Counted from the stretch's first letter, positions 8,629-17,549 are shown. The stretch is 64,000 nucleotides of DNA from SHLQ01 sp964517125 (GCA_964517125.1 CAZFBD010000016.1:1-64000), one strand, 5' to 3'. A program made the numbers and translations. The notes: a model not told the origin generated them from the sequence alone.

Positions 8629-9994
8629 GACCGAAGTGACCGTCGTAGCGTCGGTAGAGCACGAACGGTTCATCGTCGGCCGTTCGGGCGAAGACGAACG
8701 GTGCGTCGCCGCCCCGAAGCAGCATCATTGCCTCGGACACCCGAAGCGTCGGCACGGGAGCGTCGACCACGCTTGCGAACGCCGAAGCCGACCGCTCGGC
8801 CGGCGCATCGACGAATTGGGCTTCGATTCCGTTGGCTCCGTGCCACACCAGACCGACCGAACCGCTCGGTTCCTCGGTGAACAGATAGAAGTCGTAGTCG
8901 GCTTGCTCCATGTCCCAGATGGCCTCTTCAAGGCTGGAAGACCGAGGGCCCCAGGTCTTGTGCCGAACGATCTGCGGCTCCTGTTCATCCGCCGTGGGGA
9001 CGAACCACGACGGCGGTCGCCGATCGGCGTGGCGCCACGAGTTGCCGCCCGACCGATGCTTCTGCGGCGGTCGCCTGCGCCGATCGCCCACCTGTTCGAC
9101 CTGGCGGCGAAGTCGAAGACACAAGGTGTCCAGTGCTTCGGTGAACAAGGCTGCGGTCACGTGCGCCCGAACATGTTGGCCACCGCCATGCATCGATGCG
9201 CTCACCGACACCGGCCGACCCGCCGACGCAGGCACGTCCAGTTTCACGCGGATCGTTTCGACAGGAACGTGCGACCTTCCCGCGACGCGAAGCACATCGC
9301 TCCGTAGTCGGCTCTCGTCGCTGGTTGAAACGTCTCCGCGGCGAACGATGAAGATCGTTGGCTCGGCGTCGACCGCTTCAGGCTCGAACTCGGGTGTGGT
9401 GCTGTGCCACTGCTCGACAATGGCTCCACGGTCGATCTCGAACCACGAGGACATGGCGTTGCCCTCGCTGCGATCGGCACGGACGAGGTGGTCCACGCCG
9501 ACCCAGTCCCATGCGCCGGCGTGCACGGCCTCCCAGATCATCTCCTCGAGCAACGATCGAATCGCCCGCCGGCCGACGATCGTCTGTTCTTCAAGATGAA
9601 TGCGGGCGTTGGGCGCGTACAGCGAGGCGGCGTCGTCGAACGCTGCGTTGGAAACCGCGTCGAACCAGGTGGCCACAACCCGCATGGGTTGTGTCGTCAC
9701 ATCGACGCCCAGCCGATTCGTCGACGTGGAACCAATCTTGGCACCGGGCCGCTTCGCCCCCACCAGATCTCCGAACCGCCGCTGCCGTCGATTCGTTCGT
9801 AGACCCGAAAGCAGCTGGACGTTGCGAGCGTCGTCGAGACCGGCGCGGTGGTCGATGTCGAAGTGCACTCGGGCGCCGACGACGCGAGCGCTGCCTTCCA
9901 CCTCCGAGAGTGCTGCAGCGAAACGCCGACCTCCCCGAACAATGGTCACCCGGTCCTGGGCGGTGTCGACTTTCTGGACGTGGCCATCGGGCAT
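8612..9994 (-). CDS. Multidomain long-form ribosome hibernation factor (HPF/S30AE family)
   Basis: The 460-residue protein should bind idle ribosomes during stress. Residues 1-60 look like a cold-shock/OB-type strand set (GHVQKVDTAQDRVTIVRGGR...GARVHFDID). Residues about 104-200 look like an NTF2/SnoaL-type domain (MRVVATWFDAVSNAAFDDAA...IVEQWHS). Residues about 240-305 resemble S30AE (VPVETIRVKLD...VRAHVTAALFTEALDTLCLRLRR). Two copies of the ribosome-associated C-terminal domain follow (EEAIWDMEQADYDFYLFTEE and EAMMLLRGGDAPFVFAR...LYRRYDGHFGLIEPR). Start 9994 is chosen because AGGAGGAGCC precedes that ATG; upstream codons are not family-like. Mycobacterial relatives are dormancy proteins under DosR. 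A DevR-type box lies 63 bases upstream. Confidence 0.85.
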   Translation of the reverse strand: MPDGHVQKVDTAQDRVTIVRGGRRFAAALSEVEGSARVVGARVHFDIDHRAGLDDARNVQLLSGLRTNRRQRRFGDLVGAKRPGAKIGSTSTNRLGVDVTTQPMRVVATWFDAVSNAAFDDAASLYAPNARIHLEEQTIVGRRAIRSLLEEMIWEAVHAGAWDWVGVDHLVRADRSEGNAMSSWFEIDRGAIVEQWHSTTPEFEPEAVDAEPTIFIVRRGDVSTSDESRLRSDVLRVAGRSHVPVETIRVKLDVPASAGRPVSVSASMHGGGQHVRAHVTAALFTEALDTLCLRLRRQVEQVGDRRRRPPQKHRSGGNSWRHADRRPPSWFVPTADEQEPQIVRHKTWGPRSSSLEEAIWDMEQADYDFYLFTEEPSGSVGLVWHGANGIEAQFVDAPAERSASAFASVVDAPVPTLRVSEAMMLLRGGDAPFVFARTADDEPFVLYRRYDGHFGLIEPR

Positions 9995-10057
9995 GGCTCC
10001 TCCTCCTGCGTGGTTGGCTCTTCGTTGCAGCTTGCGCTCGATGTCATCAACGGCGGA

Positions 10058-10071
10058 GGGACGAACGTCCC
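10058..10071. promoter_or_regulatory. DevR/DosR-type box 1
   Basis: GGGACGAACGTCCC is a perfect 5-4-5 palindrome with the same core and spacing as the mycobacterial DosR box (GGGAC-N4-GTCCC). It lies between the divergent starts of the hibernation factor (63 bases away) and the PAS histidine kinase (53 bases away), so it could serve both. Confidence 0.75.
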
Positions 10072-10124
10072 GAATCCGACGCGAACTGTTGCCAACGACG
10101 GTGAGGACGGGGCAGGGTGAATCC

Positions 10125-11324
10125 GTGACCAACGAAGAGGATGCGCCGCAAATGGATGCCAACCGTCGGCTCGCCGACGCGATCCTCGCCACTGCCGTGG
10201 ACCCGATCATCGTCATCGACCGCGACGGCCTGATCCAGGAGGCGAACACCGCAACCACGACCCTTTTCGGTCACGAGCGCTCGGCCATGGTCGGGCGGAA
10301 CGTGTCCATGCTCATGCCCGAGCCGTACCGCTCCGAGCACGATGGCTACATCCGCCGATACCTCACGACCGGGGAGAAGCGAATCATCGGTGTGGGTCGT
10401 GAGGTACAGGCCGAACGCGCCGACGGATCCACGTTCCCGATGGCCCTCGCCGTCACCGAGGTCACCGTCGACGAGTCGAACGATGACCGGCGGTTCACGG
10501 GCATCATCCATGACCTGACCGACCGCGTGGCCACACAACATGCCCTGGAGGAAGCGAATCGGAACCTGGAAGCCCAGGTCGCCGACCGAACCGCCGAACT
10601 CCGGAGCCTGCTCGTCGATGTCGAGCGTTCCAACCGGGACCTCGAGCAGTTCGCCTACATCGCGTCGCACGATCTTCAGGCACCACTGCGAAACGTTCGT
10701 CAGGGTCTCGAACTTCTCGACGAGCATCTCGAGACGGCAACCGGAGCCGGGTTCGATGACGAAGCACAGGAACTCCAACGGCTGATCACGGCGGCCGTCC
10801 TCCGGATGGAGGACCTCATTCGGGGTCTTCTCGACTTCTCACGAGTCGACCGTCGCTCCGGCCATCCGGACGAGAACATCGACCTGAACGAGCTCATCGA
10901 CGAGCTCGTCGAACTGCTGCACGTCGACCTTGAAGCAGCCGACGCGACCCTGGAGATCGGTGAACTTCCCATCGTTGTCGGTGACCGGGTCCAACTTCGC
11001 CAGCTGCTCCAAAACCTCTTACAGAACGCACTGACCTACCGACAACCCGAGCAACCTCCACAGATCACGGTCGGGGCAACAGCCACCGAAGAGGACTGGA
11101 TCGTCTCGGTCGGCGATGACGGCATCGGCATCGACGAGGAACAGCACGAACGCATCTTCGAACTGTTCCGGCGAGGGCACGCCGGCTTCTCAGGAGTCGG
11201 CTTGGGCCTGGCGCTGGCGCAGCGGATCGTCGAACGTCACGGTGGGCGTATCTGGGTGGACTCCGCACCAAACCAGGGCGCCACGTTTCACGTGGCGCTC
11301 CCGAAGAGCGAACAACCGGACTGA
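10125..11324 (+). CDS. PAS-domain sensor histidine kinase, soluble
   Basis: About 399 residues. The PAS domain (about 15-130) has the FixL-like pattern DPIIVIDRDGLIQEANTATT...FGHERSAMVGRNVSMLMP and ends with GIIHDLTDR. A coiled coil (about 135-170) leads to the HisKA phospho-acceptor FAYIASHDLQAPLRNV. The ATPase domain shows NLLQNALTYR (N box), GDDGIGIDEEQHERIFELF (G1/F box) and GVGLGLALAQRIVERHGG (G2). There is no membrane helix, so a cytoplasmic signal such as oxygen, redox or light is likely. The PAS lacks an obvious heme His that I can assign. GTG 10125 has AGGGTGA upstream; ATG 10152 is the alternative. It faces the hibernation factor across a DevR-type box. Confidence 0.88.
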   Translation: MTNEEDAPQMDANRRLADAILATAVDPIIVIDRDGLIQEANTATTTLFGHERSAMVGRNVSMLMPEPYRSEHDGYIRRYLTTGEKRIIGVGREVQAERADGSTFPMALAVTEVTVDESNDDRRFTGIIHDLTDRVATQHALEEANRNLEAQVADRTAELRSLLVDVERSNRDLEQFAYIASHDLQAPLRNVRQGLELLDEHLETATGAGFDDEAQELQRLITAAVLRMEDLIRGLLDFSRVDRRSGHPDENIDLNELIDELVELLHVDLEAADATLEIGELPIVVGDRVQLRQLLQNLLQNALTYRQPEQPPQITVGATATEEDWIVSVGDDGIGIDEEQHERIFELFRRGHAGFSGVGLGLALAQRIVERHGGRIWVDSAPNQGATFHVALPKSEQPD

Positions 11325-11332
11325 GCAACGAG

Positions 11333-11346
11333 GGGACGTAGGTCCC
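11333..11346 (+). promoter_or_regulatory. DevR/DosR-type box 2
   Basis: GGGACGTAGGTCCC, a perfect GGGAC-N4-GTCCC palindrome, starts 9 bases after the PAS kinase stop and ends 34 bases before the ATG of the membrane protein. Placed at the expected activator position next to the -35, it would imply a very short or leaderless transcript. Confidence 0.7.
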
Positions 11347-11379
11347 TTGTCGATCGTTGCCGCGGAAGCGGCGTGGGGC

Positions 11380-12504
11380 ATGGACACAATCGATCTCGTC
11401 TCCGAGCTACTCCCCATTGCCGTTCTGGTTGCCGTCCTCGTTGGCATCGTTCGACTCGTTCGACGGGCGTCACCAACCCGAACGGGTGCCGCCTTCCTGA
11501 GTCGACAGGCGATCGTGTTGGCGACCGCGCTGGTCGTTCTCCTTGTGGGACAGGCGGGCCTCATCCACGTGGCGGTCGAACGGCTGCACCGCGGTATCGC
11601 TGGTGAGCCAGTTGCCGACGTTCGTACATCGAGCGCCCCATGGGGTGCACTCTTCATCGTTGCCGCGGCTGTATGGATCGGGGTGTGGCTTCGCGACTAC
11701 GAACACGGGCCCCGCACGGACGCCTGGTACACGGTCGTGGTTCCGATCGGAACGCTCGTTGGTTTCACGGCGTCGTTCGTCTCGATCGCTCGACTCGCCT
11801 GGTTGCTCCTCGTCTGGTTCTTCGGCGATCCGGGCACCAACAGCGCGTTCACGCACTTCGAGGAACTGTCCGTGTGGGTCGGCATCGGCCTGACCGGCGC
11901 CATTTCGCATCTGTACCACCGAGCACTTCTCGGAACCGACGCCGTCCGAAACGAGGCCATGCGTGCCGCTGAATTCCTCATGCTGTTCGCCTCCGTCGTC
12001 GCCACGACGGTCGGCACCGTCCTGGTTGCAATGGCGTTGTTCGACCCGGCAGGCGTGGACGTGAACCGACTCTTCGCCGGACTCACCACGGCGATTCCCG
12101 GCCTGATCGTGGCTGTGTGGATTGCGCAGATCCCGATCACTCACCACAACGGCCCAGCGGGAGCAGCCGAGCGCGACTCCGCGATCCGCCGGACGTACCA
12201 CCACGCGGTCCTCGGGCTCGGAATCCTCGTGTGCCTCCTCGCCGGAATCGAAGCGCTCCGAGGAATCTTCGAAGACCTCCTCGACGGCCGGGCAACCGGC
12301 CGCACGTTCGCGAACCATCGAGGTGAGCTGGCCACCATGTTCACCCTGCTGCCGGTGTTGTGGATCCACCACCTTGCGTACCGAGCCGACAGAGAGCACG
12401 CGGAACATGAGAGTTTTGAACAGCTTCGGATCGCATGGGAACCGGCAGCGACCCGAAAGCCCCGAAAGGTCAAACCCGGTCCGGCCGCCGTCGCAGACAG
12501 TTGA
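11380..12504 (+). CDS. Polytopic membrane protein (DUF5671-like), unknown function
   Basis: A 374-residue protein with about nine or ten hydrophobic segments separated by short Arg- and His-bearing loops, ending in a cytoplasmic basic tail (RKPRKVKPGP). The alternation resembles DUF5671-type membrane proteins of actinobacteria, but I cannot name a substrate. ATG 11380 is chosen because it begins the first helix cleanly (MDTIDLVSELLPIAVLV); earlier in-frame codons overlap the kinase gene and are not membrane-like. It lies directly behind DevR-type box 2 and 52 bases before the receiver-kinase gene, which suggests a sensory operon. Confidence 0.7.
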   Translation: MDTIDLVSELLPIAVLVAVLVGIVRLVRRASPTRTGAAFLSRQAIVLATALVVLLVGQAGLIHVAVERLHRGIAGEPVADVRTSSAPWGALFIVAAAVWIGVWLRDYEHGPRTDAWYTVVVPIGTLVGFTASFVSIARLAWLLLVWFFGDPGTNSAFTHFEELSVWVGIGLTGAISHLYHRALLGTDAVRNEAMRAAEFLMLFASVVATTVGTVLVAMALFDPAGVDVNRLFAGLTTAIPGLIVAVWIAQIPITHHNGPAGAAERDSAIRRTYHHAVLGLGILVCLLAGIEALRGIFEDLLDGRATGRTFANHRGELATMFTLLPVLWIHHLAYRADREHAEHESFEQLRIAWEPAATRKPRKVKPGPAAVADS

Positions 12505-12556
12505 ACCACCCGCCATGCCAAGGCGAACCGTCACGAGCACTAGCGTTGCTGTCGCA

Positions 12557-13195
12557 ATGCTGGATCTCACACACCTCCGGGTTCTTCTCATCGAAGCGAA
12601 CGAGCTCGATGCCCGAGTGATGCTCCGCGCGTTCCGGGAAGCGGCCGAGACACGGTTCGATGTCGAACGAAAGGTCTCGCTCGACGATGCAATCGACGCA
12701 CTCAAGGGCGCTTCGTACGATTGCATCCTGGTGGATCTGGCGCTGCCGGACACCCTCGGTCTGCCCGTACTCGATGCGATCTCCGAAGAGGCCCCGGCGA
12801 CCCCGGTGGTCGTGCTCACCGGCCTCGAGGATCCCCGCCTCGCGGTGGAAGCCGTGGACCGAGGTGCCCACGATGTGCTGCCGAAGAGTCGGGTCGACGG
12901 CGACATGGTCTCGCGTTCCATTCGCTACGCAGTCACCCGTCATCACAGTGAGACCGACCTGCGTGCGGCAACCGAACAGCTGCGCATCGCAACCGATCGG
13001 AACCGCATTGCCCAGGACCTTCACGACACGGTGATTCAGCAGCTGTTCGCCGCGGGCATGGGGCTGCAGGCCGTGGCCGGACAGATCCCGAACGAAGGTG
13101 TGCGCGGGTCAATCCTCGAATCCGTCGATCAGATCGACACCGCCATCAAACAGCTCCGGCAGACGATCTTCGATCTTCACGTCGCACCGGAACCG
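12557..13195 (+). CDS. Receiver-histidine kinase of DosS/NarX type, interrupted by assembly gap
   Basis: The first 213 codons are visible. Residues about 5-125 form a receiver domain (RVLLIEANELD, phospho-acceptor in CILVDLALPDTLGL, VVVLTGLEDP, and LPKSR with the conserved Lys). Next is a HisKA_3 dimerisation region with the His box DRNRIAQDLHDTVIQQLFAAG and the KQLRQTIFDLHVAPEP helix, very like mycobacterial DosS/DosT. The ATPase domain must lie in or beyond the N run, because downstream sequence belongs to a gene on the other strand. Unlike DosS it has a receiver instead of GAF domains at the N-terminus. ATG 12557 is preferred; 12515 would add 14 residues. It is a candidate partner for the DevR regulator at 15913. 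Confidence 0.8.
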
Positions 13196-13295
13196 NNNNN
13201 NNNNNNNNNNNNNNNNNNNNNNNNNNNNNNNNNNNNNNNNNNNNNNNNNNNNNNNNNNNNNNNNNNNNNNNNNNNNNNNNNNNNNNNNNNNNNNN
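13196..13295. other. Assembly gap (100 N)
   Basis: Exactly 100 N, a placeholder length. It hides the 3' ends of two convergent genes: the ATPase domain of the receiver-kinase (normally about 100 codons or more) and the tail of the USP-like gene. The true gap should therefore be several hundred bases. Confidence 0.95.
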
Positions 13296-14056
13296 AGCGC
13301 AACCACCGGCATCGAGGCATGGCGGACGGCATCGAACGCAACGCTTCCTTCGCAGATCCACGCCAACCCAGCACGGGCTCGTGTGGCGACGACCAGGAGG
13401 GCGCCATTGCTTGCCTCGGCCAGTACTTCACCAAGGCTGTCCTTGCCCACCGAATCTGCACGAATCCGAGCGTGGATCTCCTGCGGCCGGTCGAACTTCT
13501 GGTCCTCGTAGTCGTGTTCGTACACAACGCCGGTCGGGTCGATCGACAGTCTCGCAACCCTCGAGTCGTCCAGTGCTTCGGCAAGGTCCGACGCCACGGA
13601 GAGCACCACCTCGGATGGACGACTCTGTGCAGCCGCTGCGACACATCGAACTCCATCGATGAGCGCATCGGCCTCGACCGCTGGGCCAACGAGGACAACC
13701 GGTCGACGTGAGACAGCGAGTAAGGCCGCCGCACACGAACCGACGTAGTGGTGATCGCGAAATGGCGACGCCGAGGTCGCCATGCACGTGAACGCATCGC
13801 TGCATCGTTCGACCACCACATCCGCTGGCCGATCGCCGACAACCACGTCGATGGACATGTCCACGGTGCTCGTGCTCTGCAGCACGGTGAGCGCCGACGC
13901 AAACCGACTTCGTTCATCGGTCAGATCGTCGTCGGGCAGAACGACGTTGAGAAACTGCAGCGGGAGCGAGAGTGCGGTCGCGAAGACCGAAGCGACACGG
14001 CCCACCCGCAGCATGTCGACAGGACGCTTCACCGGAACCACGATCACGTCAGGCAT
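13296..14056 (-). CDS. USP-like protein, 3' end in assembly gap
   Basis: About 253 residues are visible from ATG 14056. The N-terminal half (VIVVPVKRPVDMLRVGRVAS...RFASALTVLQ...VVVGDRPADVVVERCSDAFTCMATSA) follows the strand-helix order of a universal stress protein domain but with a degenerate nucleotide loop. The second half (RPVVLVGPAVEAD...ALLVVATRARAGLAWICEGSVAFDAVRHASMPVVA) ends in the usual USP last strand just before the N run. So it is probably a two-domain USP with weak or absent ATP binding. Its start overlaps the stop of the upstream USP gene by 8 bases, which indicates co-transcription. Confidence 0.75.
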
Positions 14057-14555
14057 CGACGGCCACCGACTCCGGTGCCTCATGCTCGGCGAGCGCTCCC
14101 TCCGGTACGTCCACGTGAGGAACGATGAGCAAGGGCGTCTTGAGGTGGTGGACGAGGTAGGTCGTTGTGGATCCCAGCAGCAGTCCCTTGAACCCACCCC
14201 GGCCGCGGGTACCGGCAACGGTCAGTTTCACTGAGGCGTCCTCGTCGATGTCTGCGACCGACAGCAACTGGCTCCCGACGTGCCCAAGGCGGACGATCGG
14301 GCGAACCTCGACCGGAAATCCGCCGGGAAACTCGCGCTCGACTTCTTCCAGCTCGCGTTGCAGGGCGGCCATGCCACTGGCTTCGATCGCAGCGAAGTCC
14401 ACCATCGTTGCGCCATCGACGCCAAGCGTGAACGGGTAATGCACAACATGCATCGCAACCACCGTTGCACCGCGCCATCCGGCCTCGTCCACGGCAGCGC
14501 GAAGGGCCTCGCGAGCGTTTCCCGATCCATCTACTCCAACGACGACCACATCCAT
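14049..14555 (-). CDS. Universal stress protein, ATP-binding type
   Basis: A single-domain USP of 168 residues. It starts with VVVVGVDGSGNAREAL and carries the ATP-binding motif G-2x-G-9x-G-(S/T) as GTRGRGGFKGLLLGST near residue 125, then PLLIVP. ATP-binding USPs in mycobacteria (for example Rv2623) belong to the DosR regulon and help growth arrest. GAAGGAG lies 8 bases before the ATG. It starts 60 bases from the imperfect DevR-type box at 14615 and is divergent from the permease gene, so both may be induced together. Confidence 0.9.
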   Translation of the reverse strand: MDVVVVGVDGSGNAREALRAAVDEAGWRGATVVAMHVVHYPFTLGVDGATMVDFAAIEASGMAALQRELEEVEREFPGGFPVEVRPIVRLGHVGSQLLSVADIDEDASVKLTVAGTRGRGGFKGLLLGSTTTYLVHHLKTPLLIVPHVDVPEGALAEHEAPESVAVDA

Positions 14556-14614
14556 GGTTCACACTCCTTCGTTCGTGACACCTTCAGTCTCCTTACCCAG
14601 CCAATGCACAGGCA

Positions 14615-14628
14615 GGGGCTTTGGTCCC
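14615..14628. promoter_or_regulatory. DevR/DosR-type box 3, one mismatch
   Basis: GGGGCTTTGGTCCC matches GGGAC-N4-GTCCC except for one base in the left half. It sits between the divergent USP gene (start 14555) and permease gene (start 14664). Its location in the only intergenic space of the pair supports function more than the sequence alone does. Confidence 0.55.
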
Positions 14629-14663
14629 TTCCCCCCGAAGCTCCAGTAGCGAACGCTGAACAC

Positions 14664-15905
14664 ATGCTTGAACGGTCGTCCTCAGTCACTCCGCGCCCCA
14701 TACCGCCGCCCGGCGACGGTCTGGAACGCACGCTCTCCCTGCCGCTTCTCGTCTTCTACGGTCTGGGTGTCACGGTTGGTGCCGGCATCTTTGCGCTCGT
14801 CGGCGAGATTCTCGGACTTGCGGGCGACCAGGCACCGCTGGCCTTCCTCCTTGCCGGCGTCATCGCGGGGTTCACGGGCATTTCGTACATGGCGCTGGTT
14901 TCGCAGTTCCCGCGGGCCGGCGGCGAAGCCATCTATGTGGGCCGCGGTCTTGGCCGCACGGCTGGCCGGGTCGCCGGATATGGCGTCGTCACCACCGGCG
15001 TGATTTCGAGTGCCGTGGTGGCCAAGGCGTTTGCCGGATACGTCGCCACGCTCGTCGACCTGCCACAGAACCTGACAGCCTCCGCCCTGGTGATCGCTCT
15101 GTGCCTCATCGCCGCGTGGGGAGTGCGAGAGAGCGTGATCGTCGCCAGCATCGTCACCGTTCTCGAGGTTGGCACCCTGCTCGTCGTTGTGGCCTTCGGG
15201 CTCCCGGGCGTGGACGCAAACGTCATTCGAGCCAGCCTGGATGTCTCGCAGGCTGGCTCGAGTTCGGCGATTCTCGCCGGAGCTGGAATCGCCTTCTTTG
15301 CGTTCATTGGTTTCGAGGACATCGCCAACATGGCCGAGGAGACGAAGAACCCGGAGACCGCAGCGCCACGCGCAATTCGATGGACCCTCGCGATCACGGT
15401 TCTGGCCTACGTGAGCCTGGCCGTCATTGCGGTGTCACTCCCCGACCGCACGAGCATCGTGGACTCCGATGCCCCCATGGCCGTGATCTTCGAGCTCGCC
15501 AGCGGCCGCGATTCTGCCCCGGTCGCAACCGTGGCCTCCTTCGCCATGGTCAACGGCATCCTCGTGCAGATCATCATGGCGGCCCGGGTGCTCTACGGCA
15601 TGGCGCAAGACGGACAGGCTCCACGTTCGCTCGGCGCGGTCGACAGCCGACGGCACACCCCCACCAGGGCGACCAGCCTCGTTGGAGTCGCAATCATTGG
15701 ACTGCTGCTGTTCTTCCCGCTGGTCTCGCTCGCCCGGGCGACAAGCATCGTGATCCTGGCCGTCTTCACGCTCGTGAACCTGTCGCTCATTCGTCTTGCA
15801 CGAACCGTCCCTGCACTCCAACACACACGGTGGATCCTGAATGGAACGATCGGCGCAGTGGTGTCGTTTGCCCTCTGCGCCTGGCAGATCGTGGAGTTGT
15901 TCTGA
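14664..15905 (+). CDS. APC-superfamily amino acid permease
   Basis: A 413-residue integral membrane protein with about 12 hydrophobic segments. The first helix has the APC signature GLGVTVGAGIFALVGE (substrate-binding unwound helix 1), helix 2 to 3 has FPRAGGEAIYVGRGLGR, and helix 6 to loop shows FFAFIGFEDIANMAEETKNPE, all diagnostic for amino acid-polyamine-organocation permeases. The substrate is not predictable. ATG 14664 is chosen as the start closest to the first helix; upstream in-frame codons overlap the divergent USP promoter. The DevR-type box 36 bases upstream suggests hypoxia or stress induction. Confidence 0.88.
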   Translation: MLERSSSVTPRPIPPPGDGLERTLSLPLLVFYGLGVTVGAGIFALVGEILGLAGDQAPLAFLLAGVIAGFTGISYMALVSQFPRAGGEAIYVGRGLGRTAGRVAGYGVVTTGVISSAVVAKAFAGYVATLVDLPQNLTASALVIALCLIAAWGVRESVIVASIVTVLEVGTLLVVVAFGLPGVDANVIRASLDVSQAGSSSAILAGAGIAFFAFIGFEDIANMAEETKNPETAAPRAIRWTLAITVLAYVSLAVIAVSLPDRTSIVDSDAPMAVIFELASGRDSAPVATVASFAMVNGILVQIIMAARVLYGMAQDGQAPRSLGAVDSRRHTPTRATSLVGVAIIGLLLFFPLVSLARATSIVILAVFTLVNLSLIRLARTVPALQHTRWILNGTIGAVVSFALCAWQIVELF

Positions 15906-15912
15906 CGGAGCG

Positions 15913-16569
15913 TCAGTCGAAGCGTCGTCGCTGCTGTTCTTCGATACGAACCGCCATTGCTGCGGCCTGAGTCCGTCGGGACACACCAAGCTTTGCGAAC
16001 AGGTTCGAGATGTAGTTCTTCACGGTCTTCTCCGCCAGAAACAGCTCGTCGGCGATCTGTCGATTCGACATGCCGTTGCCGATCAGATCGAAGATGCGCC
16101 GCTCCTGTGGCGTGAGCTCCGCCACCTGTCCCGCTTCGGTCTCACGCACCTTCTGCATGCGCAGTCGAACCTCGGCCCCATCCAACAGCTGGGCGCCTGC
16201 AGCGACCTTACGGATGGAACCGACGAGTTCGTTGGACCGAAGCTCCTTCAGGACGTACCCGGCTGCACCGGCCAGTGCCGATTCCAGAAGCGCCTGATCG
16301 TCGTCGAATGACGTGAGCATGAGACAGGGCAGATCCGGGTGCGCGGTCCGAATCTCCTTGCAGACCTCGATGCCGTTGCCGTCACCCAGGCGCACGTCGA
16401 GCACGGCAACATCGGGCGTGCAGAGACGAACCTCCCGGAGCGCCGTCTGGGCAGAACCCGACTCGCCCACAACGACCATGTCCTCTTCGGCGTTCACGAC
16501 CTGGACAAGACCCCGACGAACAATCTCATGATCGTCGAGCAGGAAGACGCGCGTCTTGTCGGTCGTCAC
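15913..16569 (-). CDS. devR: DevR/DosR-like NarL-family response regulator
   Basis: A 218-residue two-domain regulator. The receiver shows VFLLDDHEIVRRGLV, phospho-acceptor in DVAVLDVRLGDGNGIEVC, LMLTSFDDDQALLESALAGAAGYVLKE. The LuxR-type HTH has LTPQERRIFDLIGNGMSNRQIAD and ELFLAEKTVKNYISNLFAKLG, then SRRTQAA. These stretches are strikingly close to Mycobacterium DevR/DosR, including the recognition helix EKTVKNY and the LGxxRRTQAA end. The USP gene at 16612 lies just upstream on the same strand with 42 bases between, the same order as Rv3134c-devR in M. tuberculosis. It probably shares the promoter with the 17509 box and so would be autoregulated. The symbol reflects homology by eye. Confidence 0.85.
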   Translation of the reverse strand: MTTDKTRVFLLDDHEIVRRGLVQVVNAEEDMVVVGESGSAQTALREVRLCTPDVAVLDVRLGDGNGIEVCKEIRTAHPDLPCLMLTSFDDDQALLESALAGAAGYVLKELRSNELVGSIRKVAAGAQLLDGAEVRLRMQKVRETEAGQVAELTPQERRIFDLIGNGMSNRQIADELFLAEKTVKNYISNLFAKLGVSRRTQAAAMAVRIEEQQRRRFD

Positions 16570-16611
16570 CGTGTGGTCCCCTCTCGTGGCTGATCCACCG
16601 TACCCGGTGGG

Positions 16612-17451
16612 TCAGCCGTCGTTCGCCTGTCCTCGGGGCGTCTTGTGCATGGCAAGGACGGGCACCGTACTGTGAGCGACGACCTGGTCGAGCACGCTGC
16701 CGTGCAGCAGCCGATCGAACCCCAACGGAACATGCGAGGTCATCGCAATGAGCGGAGCTTTGCGATCGATGGCGGTCTGCACGATCTCGGCCGCCGGTTC
16801 TCCGTGACGGACCTCGAAGGTTGGTTGGTGTTCGTCGTCGACCGTTGCGGCGCGTGCGACGTTGCGGACATAGGACGACTCCTGCACGTCGCCGGAGGCG
16901 ACCAGCTCGCGTTCCATGGTGTCAGCCGAGTTGAGGACCGTGACGATGTCCAGTTCCCGACCCATCACCACACCGAGATCGACAGCGGAACCCACGATCT
17001 CCTCGGCTTCGGGTGTGCCGTCGAGGGCAACCACAATCGGTCCATCGTGCACCAACGGCGTCTCCACGCACTCGGGTCCGACGAGCACAACTGCACGATC
17101 CAGATAGGTCAGGACGTCCATGCTCATCGAGCCGAGGACGAGTGAGCGCCGACCGCCTGTCGGTACCGGGAGCACGAGGGTCGCGTCGGGCGAGCGCTCG
17201 GCCTCGTCGACGATCTCGTCGTGGAAGAACCCCTGTGGGGTCAAGACCGTCACCCCCACCCTGCGGCCGGATGCAGAACTCAACGAGTCCGCCACCTCTT
17301 GGGCGGCGATGATCTGACCGTCTCGGGCGGGTCCGGAGCCAACAAGCAGACGCACCGAGCCGTCAACTTCGCCCGCGAGAGCCGTTGCGATCTCTTGCGC
17401 CGTGGTGGCGAGCTTGCCTTGCGTGAACGGGACGAGAACTTCGTGGATCAT
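16612..17451 (-). CDS. Two-domain universal stress protein upstream of devR
   Basis: 279 residues forming two tandem USP folds. Domain 1 ends in VPTGGRRSLVLGSMSMDVLTYL and domain 2 in TSHVPLGFDRLLHGSVLDQV, each followed by a hydrophobic last strand (AVVLVGP and VPVLAMH). The ATP loop is degenerate in domain 2 but keeps the final G-S. ATG 17451 is chosen because AAGGAG lies 6 bases upstream; an ATG two codons earlier would abut the ribosome site. It has the gene order of mycobacterial Rv3134c next to devR. A perfect DevR-type box lies 58 bases upstream of this start. Confidence 0.85.
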   Translation of the reverse strand: MIHEVLVPFTQGKLATTAQEIATALAGEVDGSVRLLVGSGPARDGQIIAAQEVADSLSSASGRRVGVTVLTPQGFFHDEIVDEAERSPDATLVLPVPTGGRRSLVLGSMSMDVLTYLDRAVVLVGPECVETPLVHDGPIVVALDGTPEAEEIVGSAVDLGVVMGRELDIVTVLNSADTMERELVASGDVQESSYVRNVARAATVDDEHQPTFEVRHGEPAAEIVQTAIDRKAPLIAMTSHVPLGFDRLLHGSVLDQVVAHSTVPVLAMHKTPRGQANDG

Positions 17452-17508
17452 CTCCATCTCCTTTGATCGATGTGTTCTCACACTTCCGGATTTGCTCCCG
17501 CTGTCGTA

Positions 17509-17522
17509 GGGACGATGGTCCC
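17509..17522. promoter_or_regulatory. DevR/DosR-type box 4
   Basis: GGGACGATGGTCCC, perfect in both half-sites, 58 bases from the start of the USP-devR unit. Its central four bases are the complement of those in box 5, so the two sites are exact reverse complements of each other. Confidence 0.78.
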
Positions 17523-17549
17523 AGACCTGGCCACCGGTTCGTGATGGTC

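Noticed and set aside
9600..10124. A long N-terminal extension of the PAS kinase frame
   Set aside because: It overlaps the hibernation factor gene on the other strand and covers the DevR-type box; the PAS domain needs only the part after 10125.
16576..16580. A lone GTCCC half-site just before devR
   Set aside because: No left half at the right spacing; the gene is only 42 bases from the upstream USP and is better explained by the box at 17509.
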